Shown here: positions 35,081 to 44,167 of the stretch, piece by piece | Layout of the letters: every line of letters begins with the position of its first letter | Position numbering within the stretch: the stretch's first letter is position 1 | Source of the DNA: Marinoscillum pacificum | GTDB lineage: Bacteria; Bacteroidota; Bacteroidia; Cytophagales; Cyclobacteriaceae | DNA length: 64,000 bases | Assembly: GCF_024714495.1 (NCBI RefSeq) | Contig: NZ_JAMZMJ010000013.1 | Location: 1-64,000, forward strand | Direction: 5' to 3' | The notes under the pieces: generated by a model | Databases searched by the model: none | What the model saw: only the letters and a program-made list of their open reading frames with translations | What the model was told of the DNA's origin: nothing | Translations under genes and position numbers: made by a program

Positions 35081-35677
35081 GTGGCTTTTTCTATAAACTT
35101 TGGAAACGAGAGCGAATTAGTAGCTCGCCTACAAAAAGGTGATGAGCAAGCGTTTGCTAAATTGTATGAAAAATACGCTTCCAAAATTTACAATATTAGT
35201 CGCAAGATGGGCTTGCAACATGAAGATGCCGAAGGAGTAATTCAGGAAGTCTTCATGAAAATCTGGCGCAATCGAGACAACCTGGATAGTTCACTTTCAT
35301 TCAATGCCTACATCATTTCTATTGTTCGAAGCATTGTGATCAAACAGTCAAAGAAAAAAGCCCGTTTCCTCGCTTTTCAGCATTATGCCATTACTTATTG
35401 GCCTGGAGATACCAATGAAACAGAAGAGTATGTGATCTTCTCAGATTTGGACGAACTGTCAAGTAAAGCTATTGACGAACTGCCAGCCAAGCAGAAGCAA
35501 GTCTTCATGATGAAGAACTTCGAGCACTTGTCGAATGAAGAAATAGCAGAGCGGCTCAGTCTATCCACTCGAACAGTAGAAAATCAAATCTACCGTGCCA
35601 CAAAATCCCTAAAGGAAAAGCTAATCGACATGAAAGTGATCACTCCAGGAGTAATTGGATTGATCTTTTTGTTGTGA
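35081..35677 (+). CDS. ECF-type RNA polymerase sigma factor of PUL 2
   Basis: A 198-residue ECF sigma factor of the Bacteroidota FecI-like group. Region 2 is near residues 10-80 (LQKGDEQAFAKLYEKYASKI, EDAEGVIQEVFMKIW) and region 4 near 120-180 (LPAKQKQVFMMKNFEHLSNEEIAERLSLSTRTVENQIYRA in pieces). The GTG at 35081 is the best visible start; the next ATG in frame lies inside region 2. The C-terminus is a short hydrophobic tail, as in the PUL 1 factor. It should activate the downstream mannan operon when released by the FecR protein at 35814. The preceding gap (34898-35080) holds nothing else recognisable. Confidence 0.88.
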   Translation: MAFSINFGNESELVARLQKGDEQAFAKLYEKYASKIYNISRKMGLQHEDAEGVIQEVFMKIWRNRDNLDSSLSFNAYIISIVRSIVIKQSKKKARFLAFQHYAITYWPGDTNETEEYVIFSDLDELSSKAIDELPAKQKQVFMMKNFEHLSNEEIAERLSLSTRTVENQIYRATKSLKEKLIDMKVITPGVIGLIFLL

Positions 35678-35813
35678 TATTTTCAATGGTATTGCGATTT
35701 CATTGAATGATGCATTGGACACTCACTTAAAAAGATAAATTTATTGTAAATGTGAAAATATGCGTGAGTAGTTCGAGTGAGTTGAGGCTATATAATAGCG
35801 TAAACAAAAACTA

Positions 35814-36812
35814 ATGGATCGACTCACACAAATTCGTAACTACTTCGACGGAAAACTATCCAAGGCTGAGGCTGAGGAGTTTTTGAAGTGGTATCTCTCA
35901 GAGAAGAGTGACGAAGAGGTACATGCCGAATTTGATAAAATGTGGCATGGTAAAGCAAAGCCTGAGTTCGAGTATGATGGCAAACAACTTTTTCAGCAGA
36001 TTCTTAAAGACAAAGACAATACAAGGTCACTTAATGTATTGCGCGAACCTTCGAATGACCGATCCTTCTCCACAAGTTGGTGGAAAGTAGCGGCCGCAGT
36101 AGCATTATTGATTATTTCTGTAGCGGTTATTCTGCAAGTTAGAACCACTGACGTTCAACCTCAGTATGTGGAGATCATAAAAGACAACCCCGCCGGACAG
36201 AAGTCCAAAGTATACCTTCCTGACGGAACCATTGTCACATTGAATTCTGAGAGTAAGATCACTTATTTTGAGAATTTCGAAAATGGTAGAAATGTAAACC
36301 TTGAAGGTGAGGCTTTCTTTGATGTGACGGAGAACCCATCCCGACCTTTTACGGTGTACAGCGGTTCGTTGGCAACCACAGCGTTAGGTACATCTTTCAA
36401 TATCAGGTCATATAACACTAGACAAACTGAAGTAACTCTTGTGACTGGTAAAGTAAAAGTAAGACGTGATAACAGTGATGATCTGGTATATCTAGTTCCA
36501 GGAGAAACGGCAAGTATTTCCAATGAAATGGAATCAATTCTCAAGGGCACCGCTGATGTGCAGGCAATAACCTATTGGAAAGATGGTGTGCTCTATTTTG
36601 ATAAAACGGAAGTCTACGATGTAGTTCAAACATTAGAGAGATGGTATGGAGTCGAGATAGAGGTAGTTGGTGGTCTTCCTGATGTGAAATGTTCGGGTAC
36701 TTTTCAGAAGAATGAATATCTGACCAATGTGCTGGATATTCTTAGTTACTCAGTTGGATTTGAATACTCCCTTGCTGGAAAGCAAGTACAAATAAAATTT
36801 AACCAAAAATGA
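35814..36812 (+). CDS. FecR-family anti-sigma factor of PUL 2
   Basis: A 332-residue anti-sigma factor with a cytoplasmic N-terminus (about 1-85), one membrane span (90-107, WKVAAAVALLIISVAVIL) and the periplasmic FecR core (SKVYLPDGTIVTLNSESK, LEGEAFFDVTENPSRPF, ALGTSFNIRSY), ending in the small domain that meets the STN domain of SusC (YFDKTEVYDVVQTLERWYGV). Closely parallels the PUL 1 protein. It should hold the sigma factor inactive until mannan fragments occupy the transducer. Confidence 0.92.
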   Translation: MDRLTQIRNYFDGKLSKAEAEEFLKWYLSEKSDEEVHAEFDKMWHGKAKPEFEYDGKQLFQQILKDKDNTRSLNVLREPSNDRSFSTSWWKVAAAVALLIISVAVILQVRTTDVQPQYVEIIKDNPAGQKSKVYLPDGTIVTLNSESKITYFENFENGRNVNLEGEAFFDVTENPSRPFTVYSGSLATTALGTSFNIRSYNTRQTEVTLVTGKVKVRRDNSDDLVYLVPGETASISNEMESILKGTADVQAITYWKDGVLYFDKTEVYDVVQTLERWYGVEIEVVGGLPDVKCSGTFQKNEYLTNVLDILSYSVGFEYSLAGKQVQIKFNQK

Positions 36813-36849
36813 TACTGTATGCGAAAGACTAACTAACCTCTAAAAAAAT

Positions 36850-36912
36850 CCGGGGATCGCTAAACCCCCGGTTGAAATCATTACTCAGCATGACGGAAAG
36901 TTGCAGCTTTCC
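36850..36912 (+). promoter_or_regulatory. Two hairpins between FecR and SusC genes
   Basis: The first has a perfect 6-pair GC stem (CCGGGG at 36850-36855, CCCCGG at 36866-36871). The second has a perfect 6-pair stem (GGAAAG at 36895-36900, CTTTCC at 36907-36912) on a 6-base loop. Neither is followed by a T-run. The location matches the hairpin at 3372-3404 in PUL 1. Confidence 0.5.
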
Positions 36913-36957
36913 ATTGTGCCATCTGATCTAATGTTCATTTAACTCTATGACAAAAAT

Positions 36958-39900
36958 ATGAAATACAACCTATTTCAGACCATTCTTATGGTTACAAAAT
37001 ACTCTATATATACATTTTTAGCTCTGGTACTTACCATGTCTTCATTGCTGGCAGACTCTGTTTCTGGTCAGGTGAAGAGTGTTAAGGAGGTATATATTGA
37101 GTTGGAAACTCGAGAAGAAGCGCTGGATAAAGTGCTTAAAAACATCGAGCAGAAAACAGATTTTCGGTTTTTCTATACCGATAAGAGCTTGAGCGAAAAA
37201 GTAAAAGTAACTGTTTCGCAGAAGCGTGCTACCGTAGCTGAATACTTACTGGAGATCTCCGGCCAAACAGGAGTTCAATTCAGACAAATCAACCAAACAA
37301 TAAGTATTAGTAAGAAGAAAGGCGCCTCCAACCAGCCTGTGGAGGTTATCATCAATAAAAAACAGGTAGGTATCTCTGGTAAGGTTACTGATGAAAATGG
37401 AGAAGGACTACCTGGAGCTACCATAGTAGAAAAAGGGACTGCTAATGGTACCATTACCGATATCGATGGTAATTATAAACTTCAAGTAGAAGAAGGGGCA
37501 GTGCTGTTAGTTTCGTTCGTAGGCTACAAGACCACTGAAGTGGCAATAACTGAACAAACTACCATAAACATTGCCATGCAACCAGACTATGCAAGTTTGG
37601 AAGAAGTAGTTGTGGTTGGTTATGGATCTGTTAAAAAAGAGGATTTGACCGGGGCAGTTACTCAGGTTGAGCTAAAAGAAGTGAAAGACATTCCCGCAAA
37701 CTCTGTAGAAGGCGTTTTACAGGGAAGAGCAGCTGGTTTGCAAATCATTAGTCCTTCACAAGACCCTGGAGCGGGTGCTACAGTACGTATTAGAGGTGGA
37801 AGTTCATTAAGAGGTTCCAATTCTCCGCTTGTAGTTGTAGATGGATTTCCTTTGGGAGACGCCGGTGATCTAAAACAAATCAACCCTGCAGATATTGAAT
37901 CTGTGGAAGTGCTAAAAGATGCTTCAGCTTCTGCAATCTATGGATCAAGAGGAGCTAATGGGGTTATCATTATCACGACTAGAAAAGCGAAGACAGGAGA
38001 AACCACGGTTAGCGTTCGTCAGCAAGTAACCGTTTCTCAGTTTACCTCAGAACTAAACTTGTGGAGAAACCCGGCATTGATGGCTCAGCTCAACAATGAG
38101 GCAAGAACCAATGGCGGATTTCCTTCAGTGTATATTGGTGAAACTTCACCATCGGGAATTTATTACCCATCTGTTGGAGAGTTGGAGTCAGGTGAATGGC
38201 CTTACTACACGGAGTGGGATAAGATCGTTTTCAGAGACAATCCTATTTCTAACAATACAACAATCAGTATTTCAAGCTCCAATGAAAAGACCAATTTCAA
38301 TTTGAGCGGAAACTACTATACCGATCGTGGGGTGTACATAGACGATAACTACGATAAGCTAAACTACAACCTCAACATTGGTCATAAAGTATTTGACAAC
38401 TTCAAGGTTACATTCACGAACATCTTAACCAGAGGTAAGAGAAATGCAAACGGAGGGTTGGCTTACTGGAGAAATCCAATCTTCCCAGTATATGATGACG
38501 AAGGTGATTATTACTTATTAAACAATAATGATTTTGGACATCCGGTTGCAATTACTGAAAACAGAACGAATGTTTCCAAGACTTTGGACATGCTGTCTTT
38601 CCTTGATTTAGAGTGGAAGATCATCCCGTCTCTTACTTTGACTTCCAGGCTTAATTATAAATATGGAAGCAGTATCAATGATCAATATCAACCTAAGATT
38701 TATACTCAAGCTGGTCAGTTCAACAATGGTGCGGCTTACATCAACAACTGGCAGATGAATACTTTGGTAACGGAGACTTTTGCCAACTTCACTAAGTCTT
38801 TTGATAAGCACGATATTGGAGCTACAGTTGGGTATTCCTATCAGTTTGATGAGTCTAGAACGAGTAATCTGGCGGCTTATGACTTTGTGAATGAAACTCT
38901 CAAAAATGAAAATATGGGTGCAGGTAACCCTGAGTTGAATGACTTGAGTAATGGTTTGTCACAGACTCAGCTGGTGTCTGGGATTTTCAGAGCTACCTAT
39001 GCATACAATAGCAAGTACTTGTTCACATTCACCTCCAGAGCGGATGGTTCATCTAAGTTTGGTAACAATAATAAGTGGGCATACTTCCCATCTGGTGCAG
39101 TAAGCTGGAAGGCACATGAAGAGACATTTATGGGCGGGCAATCCATCTTCACTCAGTTGAAATTCAGAGCTAGTTATGGTATTTCGGGTAATCAGGGTAT
39201 TTCGCCATACCAGACACTAAGCAGATACGGAATCAGTAATTACTACAACGATGGTGCATGGATTACTTCAATTGGTCCTGGTATTGAAGTAGGAAGAACT
39301 GGCCAGGATGGTATTGAAGTGCTTTGGGGAGGGATTCCTAACCCAGACTTGAGATGGGAGACCACTGCACAAGCCAACTTCGGTATCGACTTTACTGTGT
39401 TGAATGACCGTCTGAATGTGACTTTTGATTACTACAACAAACAAACTGATGATCTACTTCAGGAAAGAATCCTTCCTCTATCGTCCGGCTATGACAGAAT
39501 GTGGATCAACGACGGTTCTATTGTTAATAAAGGAATTGAGTTGACTTTGGATGGTAATATTTTAGAGAAAAACGACTTCACTGTTGGAGCTATTTTGATC
39601 TACTATAGAAACCGCAATGAAGTAACCAGTCTTGGTAATGCAGAGCAGTCAGGTTTGATCACTGATGCAAATACCGGCATGCAATTTCAGTACTCTGGAA
39701 ACTCCATTGAGATGTTCAGAGGCTTCCCGAATTTGTTAGCGATTGGTCAGCCGATCAATGTGTTCTACGGATACAAAGTGGATGGAATTGTTCAGACACT
39801 AGAAGAAGGAGTAGAGGCAGGTCTGGAAAGTGATCTGGCACAGCCAGGTGAGTTTAAATACATTGATATCAACGGAGATGATGTAATCGATGAGAATGAC

Positions 39901-40353
39901 AGAACAATCATCGGCGATCCAAATCCTGATTTCATGGCGAGTTTGAATCTCAACATTTCTTACAAAAACTTCGATGCGAGCATCTTCTTTAATGGTGTTT
40001 TTGGAAACGATGTATTGAATACTCAAGCCTTCAACCAACCTAGTATTATTCCTTTCAGATGGACACCAGATAATCCAACTAATGATTATCCAAGTCTAAG
40101 AGACGGTCGATTGACTAAGTTCTCAGACTGGTGGTTAGAAGATGGCTCATTCGTGAGAATCCAAAACCTAAACCTTGGATATACCTTCGAGCTACCGAAG
40201 CAGATTTCTGCCAGACTGTTCGTCAATACGTCCAATATCTACACATTCAGCAAGTTCAAAGGATACGATCCGGAAGTAGGAACGGATGGCAGGTACTGGG
40301 GTGGATATCCTAGACTGAGCAAATGGACAGTGGGTACAAATATTACATTTTAA
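36958..40353 (+). CDS. SusC-type TonB-dependent transducer of PUL 2
   Basis: An outer-membrane importer of 1131 residues. The order is signal peptide (about 1-38), STN domain (about 40-120, EALDKVLKNIEQKTDFRFFY), regulatory-like beta-sandwich (about 138-215, SGKVTDENGEGLPGATIVEK), linker (EEVVVVGYGSVKKEDLTGA), plug (about 225-340, SPLVVVDGFPLGD, VLKDASASAIYGSRGANGV) and barrel. The STN domain shows that it also signals through FecR. The downstream SusD start overlaps its stop codon (TAATG). The neighbours indicate manno-oligosaccharides as substrate. Confidence 0.95.
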   Translation: MKYNLFQTILMVTKYSIYTFLALVLTMSSLLADSVSGQVKSVKEVYIELETREEALDKVLKNIEQKTDFRFFYTDKSLSEKVKVTVSQKRATVAEYLLEISGQTGVQFRQINQTISISKKKGASNQPVEVIINKKQVGISGKVTDENGEGLPGATIVEKGTANGTITDIDGNYKLQVEEGAVLLVSFVGYKTTEVAITEQTTINIAMQPDYASLEEVVVVGYGSVKKEDLTGAVTQVELKEVKDIPANSVEGVLQGRAAGLQIISPSQDPGAGATVRIRGGSSLRGSNSPLVVVDGFPLGDAGDLKQINPADIESVEVLKDASASAIYGSRGANGVIIITTRKAKTGETTVSVRQQVTVSQFTSELNLWRNPALMAQLNNEARTNGGFPSVYIGETSPSGIYYPSVGELESGEWPYYTEWDKIVFRDNPISNNTTISISSSNEKTNFNLSGNYYTDRGVYIDDNYDKLNYNLNIGHKVFDNFKVTFTNILTRGKRNANGGLAYWRNPIFPVYDDEGDYYLLNNNDFGHPVAITENRTNVSKTLDMLSFLDLEWKIIPSLTLTSRLNYKYGSSINDQYQPKIYTQAGQFNNGAAYINNWQMNTLVTETFANFTKSFDKHDIGATVGYSYQFDESRTSNLAAYDFVNETLKNENMGAGNPELNDLSNGLSQTQLVSGIFRATYAYNSKYLFTFTSRADGSSKFGNNNKWAYFPSGAVSWKAHEETFMGGQSIFTQLKFRASYGISGNQGISPYQTLSRYGISNYYNDGAWITSIGPGIEVGRTGQDGIEVLWGGIPNPDLRWETTAQANFGIDFTVLNDRLNVTFDYYNKQTDDLLQERILPLSSGYDRMWINDGSIVNKGIELTLDGNILEKNDFTVGAILIYYRNRNEVTSLGNAEQSGLITDANTGMQFQYSGNSIEMFRGFPNLLAIGQPINVFYGYKVDGIVQTLEEGVEAGLESDLAQPGEFKYIDINGDDVIDENDRTIIGDPNPDFMASLNLNISYKNFDASIFFNGVFGNDVLNTQAFNQPSIIPFRWTPDNPTNDYPSLRDGRLTKFSDWWLEDGSFVRIQNLNLGYTFELPKQISARLFVNTSNIYTFSKFKGYDPEVGTDGRYWGGYPRLSKWTVGTNITF

Positions 40354-41864
40354 TGAAAGACACAATGATGAAACTTAGATACTATACTTTGATAATTGTT
40401 GGTCTTTTAATGGCCAATGCCTGTGATCTAACAGAGGAACCATATGGTTTCTATTCAGAAGAAAACTTCTACCAGTCGGCTGAGGATGCTGAGGCAGCAA
40501 TTACTTATGCCTATGATGCGTTGACGTTCCTGGAGTACTCAAGAACTGTGTTTTTCCTTGGAGACATGCCGACAGATGAGTGCGGACCAAAAGCAGATGA
40601 AGGTGCAGATGCACAGGATCTGAATAACTGGAAAGTAGATAATTTCTCTACTAACAGAAGTTTGGTGAACTTCTTCAAGTATGCTTACATCGCGATCAAT
40701 AGATCCAATGCTATTTTGGAGAATATTCCGAATGCGCCCATTGAGGATGACTTGAAAAACAAATATCTGGGAGAAGCGCATTTCTTGAGAGCATGGAATT
40801 ACTTCAATCTGGTAAGAAACTTTGGAGAAGTGCCAATGCACAAAACATTGGTAGGTTCTTTGGATGAAACATCCGCTCCACTTGCAAATGGTCTACAGGA
40901 AGTCTACGATCTTATCCTGGCGGATGCTAGAAGAGCTCAGGAGCTTCTTACCGAATACCAAACAACAGGAAGAGCAGATAGAGTTGCAGCAGCTGCATTG
41001 GCGGCTAAAACCTACTTGCATATGGCATCAGCTAAGGAACATGGTGTGCCAAAATACGATGCATTGGCATTGGATGTCAGCACATTATACGATAGTGCAG
41101 CCTTTTTTGCGAATGAAGTACTAACGGATCAATCAACTTTCGGATTTGATGACAATCTCTTAGATATCTATGATGTAGATCAACCAAAAGGACCAGAGCA
41201 TATCTTCTTGATGTCAATGGATCGTTCCGGAACTATCGAAGGAGATTATTCGAAAATTTCGAAGTTGTTCATTCCATACATTGCTGGTGGAGATATCTAT
41301 TTGGATAATAGTGATGGAACAATGACCGTGTCTCACGATGGCTGGTCGGTATTCCAAACCAGTGAGACATTTTACAACACTTTTGACGCTACTGATGCCA
41401 GAGGTCAGGAGTTGTTAGTAGCTGAGGTTTTTGACGCTGATGGCAATAGTATCGCGACATACCCGGGAGCCATTCCTTACCGATTCTCCAGAAAATATGT
41501 CGATCCACATTTCATTACTGATAAGACAAGTACCAAGCCTTATTTATTGAGATACTCGGATATCGCTTTGGTATATGCAGAGGCTGCTGGCCCTACAGCC
41601 GAAGCGTATGCTGCGGTGAATTTCATCAGAAACAGAGCTGGCCTGGGGGATCTTGCTCCAGGGTTGTCACTAGCTGATTTTAGGGAAGCGGTATGGCAGG
41701 AGAGAAGCTGGGAATTGATGTATGAAGGAAATAGACTGTATGACCTTAGAAGATTCAATCGAGTAAATGATTTGGTTGAAGAAGCAGCGGGTCTGTCTGA
41801 TGAGCAGGTGGCATATTATCCAATTCCACAAATTGAGTTAGACCTCAATCAAGGTTTAGATTAA
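40353..41864 (+). CDS. SusD/RagB-type glycan-binding lipoprotein of PUL 2
   Basis: The 503-residue lid lipoprotein of the mannan transporter. The ATG at 40353 overlaps the SusC stop by one base; the ATG codons at 40365 and 40368 are alternatives, all leading into a lipoprotein signal with Cys24 (LMANACDL). SusD blocks are clear: NRSNAILENI, YLGEAHFLRAWNYFNLVRNF, PYLLRYSDIALVYAEAAG, VWQERSWELMYEGNRLYDLR and the terminal YYPIPQIELDLNQGL. The frame is open further upstream inside SusC, but that extension would remove the signal peptide from the N-terminus. Confidence 0.94.
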   Translation: MKDTMMKLRYYTLIIVGLLMANACDLTEEPYGFYSEENFYQSAEDAEAAITYAYDALTFLEYSRTVFFLGDMPTDECGPKADEGADAQDLNNWKVDNFSTNRSLVNFFKYAYIAINRSNAILENIPNAPIEDDLKNKYLGEAHFLRAWNYFNLVRNFGEVPMHKTLVGSLDETSAPLANGLQEVYDLILADARRAQELLTEYQTTGRADRVAAAALAAKTYLHMASAKEHGVPKYDALALDVSTLYDSAAFFANEVLTDQSTFGFDDNLLDIYDVDQPKGPEHIFLMSMDRSGTIEGDYSKISKLFIPYIAGGDIYLDNSDGTMTVSHDGWSVFQTSETFYNTFDATDARGQELLVAEVFDADGNSIATYPGAIPYRFSRKYVDPHFITDKTSTKPYLLRYSDIALVYAEAAGPTAEAYAAVNFIRNRAGLGDLAPGLSLADFREAVWQERSWELMYEGNRLYDLRRFNRVNDLVEEAAGLSDEQVAYYPIPQIELDLNQGLD

Positions 41865-41887
41865 TTCACTCCAAAAGTTCAATAGAC

Positions 41888-42829
41888 ATGAAAAATACAA
41901 TCAAAATATTCTTACTACTAGCAGTAGTAGCGCAGTTTTCTTGTGTCAAAGATCCTTTTAAGGAGTTTGAAGAAGGAGATTGGAACAACGAAAGAAGTAT
42001 TCTCAACATTAAGTTTGAAAACCAGGTGGGTGCTGCCGAAATCGTAAGAGACGGTGACAATACTGGAACCATCACTGTAGGGATCAATGTAGATGCAGTA
42101 CCGGATTTTAGCAATATCGCCTTGAGCAATCTGGTGTTGTCTTATGATGCAGCATCTTCTGTGAAAGTTGGGGAAGCACTCAATTTCGAAAATGCATCTA
42201 ACAGTGCGGTAATTACCGTTACTTCTCCAACTGGAATGAAGCGCGATTATACCGTGATTGCCGAGCCATTCACTGAAACTATATTAGGTACTTATGCGAT
42301 TTCCAACTTAGTGGTTTGGGGTGGAACTGGACCTGAATATGGTGGTGGTGCTGTTCTGGCAATGACGGATAAGCCATGGGTATGGCCAGAAAATGGTGGG
42401 CCTGCAGCTGAAATGGATAACACCATTACGCTGGAGTTAACCGGATTTACTGATGCTGGAAATAGCTTTGGAACGATCGTTAACAATGCGGGTGCAGATG
42501 GAGCATACGCTGACTTTCAATACGTATTGGATCCACCGACGAATGTGAATGGGTTCTACAGAAAAATACCTGCCGGTGAAGGACAATGGGAACGAAACTA
42601 TGCCACAGGGATGGTGACATTCACTTTCGCGGATGGTACGACCACACAGGGAGTGTTTGTGGAATCTTCCACTACCGTTGACTTAGGGTTTGATCAAACC
42701 AAAACGGTGGACAATCAAGCTTTCCAATTTGAACTAAACGGAACTGACGACTGGGAAAAAATCTATTCCGACTATGACAAGTTTGTTAGAAAGCCTAGAA
42801 CGTTCTGGATAGATCTGAAAAGACAGTAA
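41888..42829 (+). CDS. Surface glycan-binding lipoprotein (SGBP-like)
   Basis: A 313-residue lipoprotein (Cys19 in AQFSCVKD). The first half is an Ig-like DUF5018-type domain (about 35-125; RSILNIKFENQVGAAEIV, AVITVTSPTGMKRDYTVIAE); the second half (about 130-313) is beta-rich and aromatic (VVWGGTGPEYGGG, KPWVWPENGGP, YRKIPAGEGQWER, WEKIYSDYDK), as expected of a glycan-binding face. It lies 23 bases after SusD, the usual position of the third outer-surface protein of a PUL, and probably captures mannan chains before cleavage. No catalytic motif is seen. Confidence 0.75.
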   Translation: MKNTIKIFLLLAVVAQFSCVKDPFKEFEEGDWNNERSILNIKFENQVGAAEIVRDGDNTGTITVGINVDAVPDFSNIALSNLVLSYDAASSVKVGEALNFENASNSAVITVTSPTGMKRDYTVIAEPFTETILGTYAISNLVVWGGTGPEYGGGAVLAMTDKPWVWPENGGPAAEMDNTITLELTGFTDAGNSFGTIVNNAGADGAYADFQYVLDPPTNVNGFYRKIPAGEGQWERNYATGMVTFTFADGTTTQGVFVESSTTVDLGFDQTKTVDNQAFQFELNGTDDWEKIYSDYDKFVRKPRTFWIDLKRQ

Positions 42830-42847
42830 AACTTACTTCTTCATACG

Positions 42848-42896
42848 TGCAAACGTTGTGTCTTCCGCTCACTTGAGTGGAAGGCAAACGGTTTGC
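42848..42896. promoter_or_regulatory. Hairpin flanked by GCAAACGTT-type repeats
   Basis: A 9-pair hairpin (CTTCCGCTC/GAGTGGAAG within 42862-42883) sits between GCAAACGTT (42850-42858) and the near-palindrome GCAAAC-G-GTTTGC (42884-42896). The hairpin probably stabilises or ends the SusCD transcript. GCAAACG..GTTTGC is close to LacI-family operators, so control of the mannanase genes by such a repressor is possible; no such regulator gene is in the window. Confidence 0.35.
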
Positions 42897-42927
42897 TTAC
42901 CAAATTATCATTACAACCACTTCCAAA

Positions 42928-44109
42928 ATGAAGTATTTCAGTCTACTTGCCATAATCATTGCGTTTTCATGTTCTCCTGTTGATGAGCCTGAGATTCCAC
43001 AGAAGGAACCAGAAAATCAAGAGGTCACTCTTACTCTAGCGGATCCAAATGCTACGGAAATCACCAGGGCGCTCTACTCCAATTTATGGAGACTGCAGTC
43101 TGAGGGATTTATGTTTGGACACCACGATGATCTTATTTATGGTCGAGATTGGTATGCTGAAGCTGGGAGATCTGATACGAAAGAAGTATGTGGAGACTAC
43201 CCGGCAGTTTTTAGCGTAGACTTTGCAGAGATCATGGATGATCGACATGAAACCAGTGATCTCAATGATGATCGTAGACGCACTATTTTGGAAGCGAGAG
43301 CAAGGGGTGAAGTCATTACAGCCTGTGCACACTTAAACAATCCTCTCACAGGAGGTGATTCCTGGGATAATTCCAATGTGACAGTTGTAAAAGAAATCCT
43401 CACTTCTGGAAGTGAGACCAACATCAAATACAAGGTATGGTTAGATCGTTTGGCAGACTTTGTCAATAACCTGAAAGATGAAAATGGAGTTTTGATCCCA
43501 ATCATCTTTAGACCATATCATGAACATACCCAAGGTTGGTCCTGGTGGGGAAGTCAGTGTACAACTCAAGATGAGTTTATTGACTTCTGGAGGTTTACAG
43601 TGAACTACCTAACACAGGATAAAAATGTGCACAATCTCATTTTCGCTATTTCTCCTCAGTTGGATGGAGTGGCATCTTCACAAAGGTTGCTATACAGGTG
43701 GCCTGGAGATGAGTATGTGGATTTTATTGGTATGGATAGTTACCATGGAACGAATACCGATGCACTTGCTAGTAATGTGAAAAATTTAGCTGCACTCTCT
43801 AAGGAAAAACTCAAACCATGTGGAGTGACGGAAACGGGTATTGAAGGTGTAAGAGATAATAATGGTCAGGAATATGCCAAATATTGGACTCAGGAGATAC
43901 TCACGCCAATCATAGGAAAAGACATCAGTTTAGTAGTAATGTGGAGGAACAAATATGATCCTCAGTATGGTGGATATCACTACTATGGACCCTGGGCTGG
44001 ACACGCCTCCGCTGATGATTTTGTCGATTTCTATGAGAGTTCATTTACCATATTCAGTCAGGATCTTCCTGATATGTATACGATGGCAACAGGTGTAACA
44101 GTGAATTGA
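42928..44109 (+). CDS. GH26 beta-mannanase, lipoprotein
   Basis: A 393-residue clan GH-A glycosidase that hydrolyses beta-1,4-mannosidic bonds. The ATG at 42928 starts a lipoprotein signal (Cys15, IAFSCSP); the longer open frame from 42877 is rejected because it would bury that signal. Motifs: FGHHDDLIYG (substrate loop), RPYHEHTQGWSWWG with acid/base Glu199, and GVTETGIEG with nucleophile Glu302. The length and HHDD loop resemble Bacteroidota GH26 enzymes acting at the cell surface on polymeric mannan or galactomannan. First of three GH26 genes in a row. Confidence 0.92.
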   Translation: MKYFSLLAIIIAFSCSPVDEPEIPQKEPENQEVTLTLADPNATEITRALYSNLWRLQSEGFMFGHHDDLIYGRDWYAEAGRSDTKEVCGDYPAVFSVDFAEIMDDRHETSDLNDDRRRTILEARARGEVITACAHLNNPLTGGDSWDNSNVTVVKEILTSGSETNIKYKVWLDRLADFVNNLKDENGVLIPIIFRPYHEHTQGWSWWGSQCTTQDEFIDFWRFTVNYLTQDKNVHNLIFAISPQLDGVASSQRLLYRWPGDEYVDFIGMDSYHGTNTDALASNVKNLAALSKEKLKPCGVTETGIEGVRDNNGQEYAKYWTQEILTPIIGKDISLVVMWRNKYDPQYGGYHYYGPWAGHASADDFVDFYESSFTIFSQDLPDMYTMATGVTVN

Positions 44110-44167
44110 TCAGCCGGAATAATAGGACTATTCATCTGATTTAATACTCACATAAACCAATTACACG

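Noticed and set aside
40323-40352. SusD start inside the end of the SusC gene
   Set aside because: The ATG at 40353 overlaps the SusC stop and is followed by the lipoprotein signal, a common coupling.
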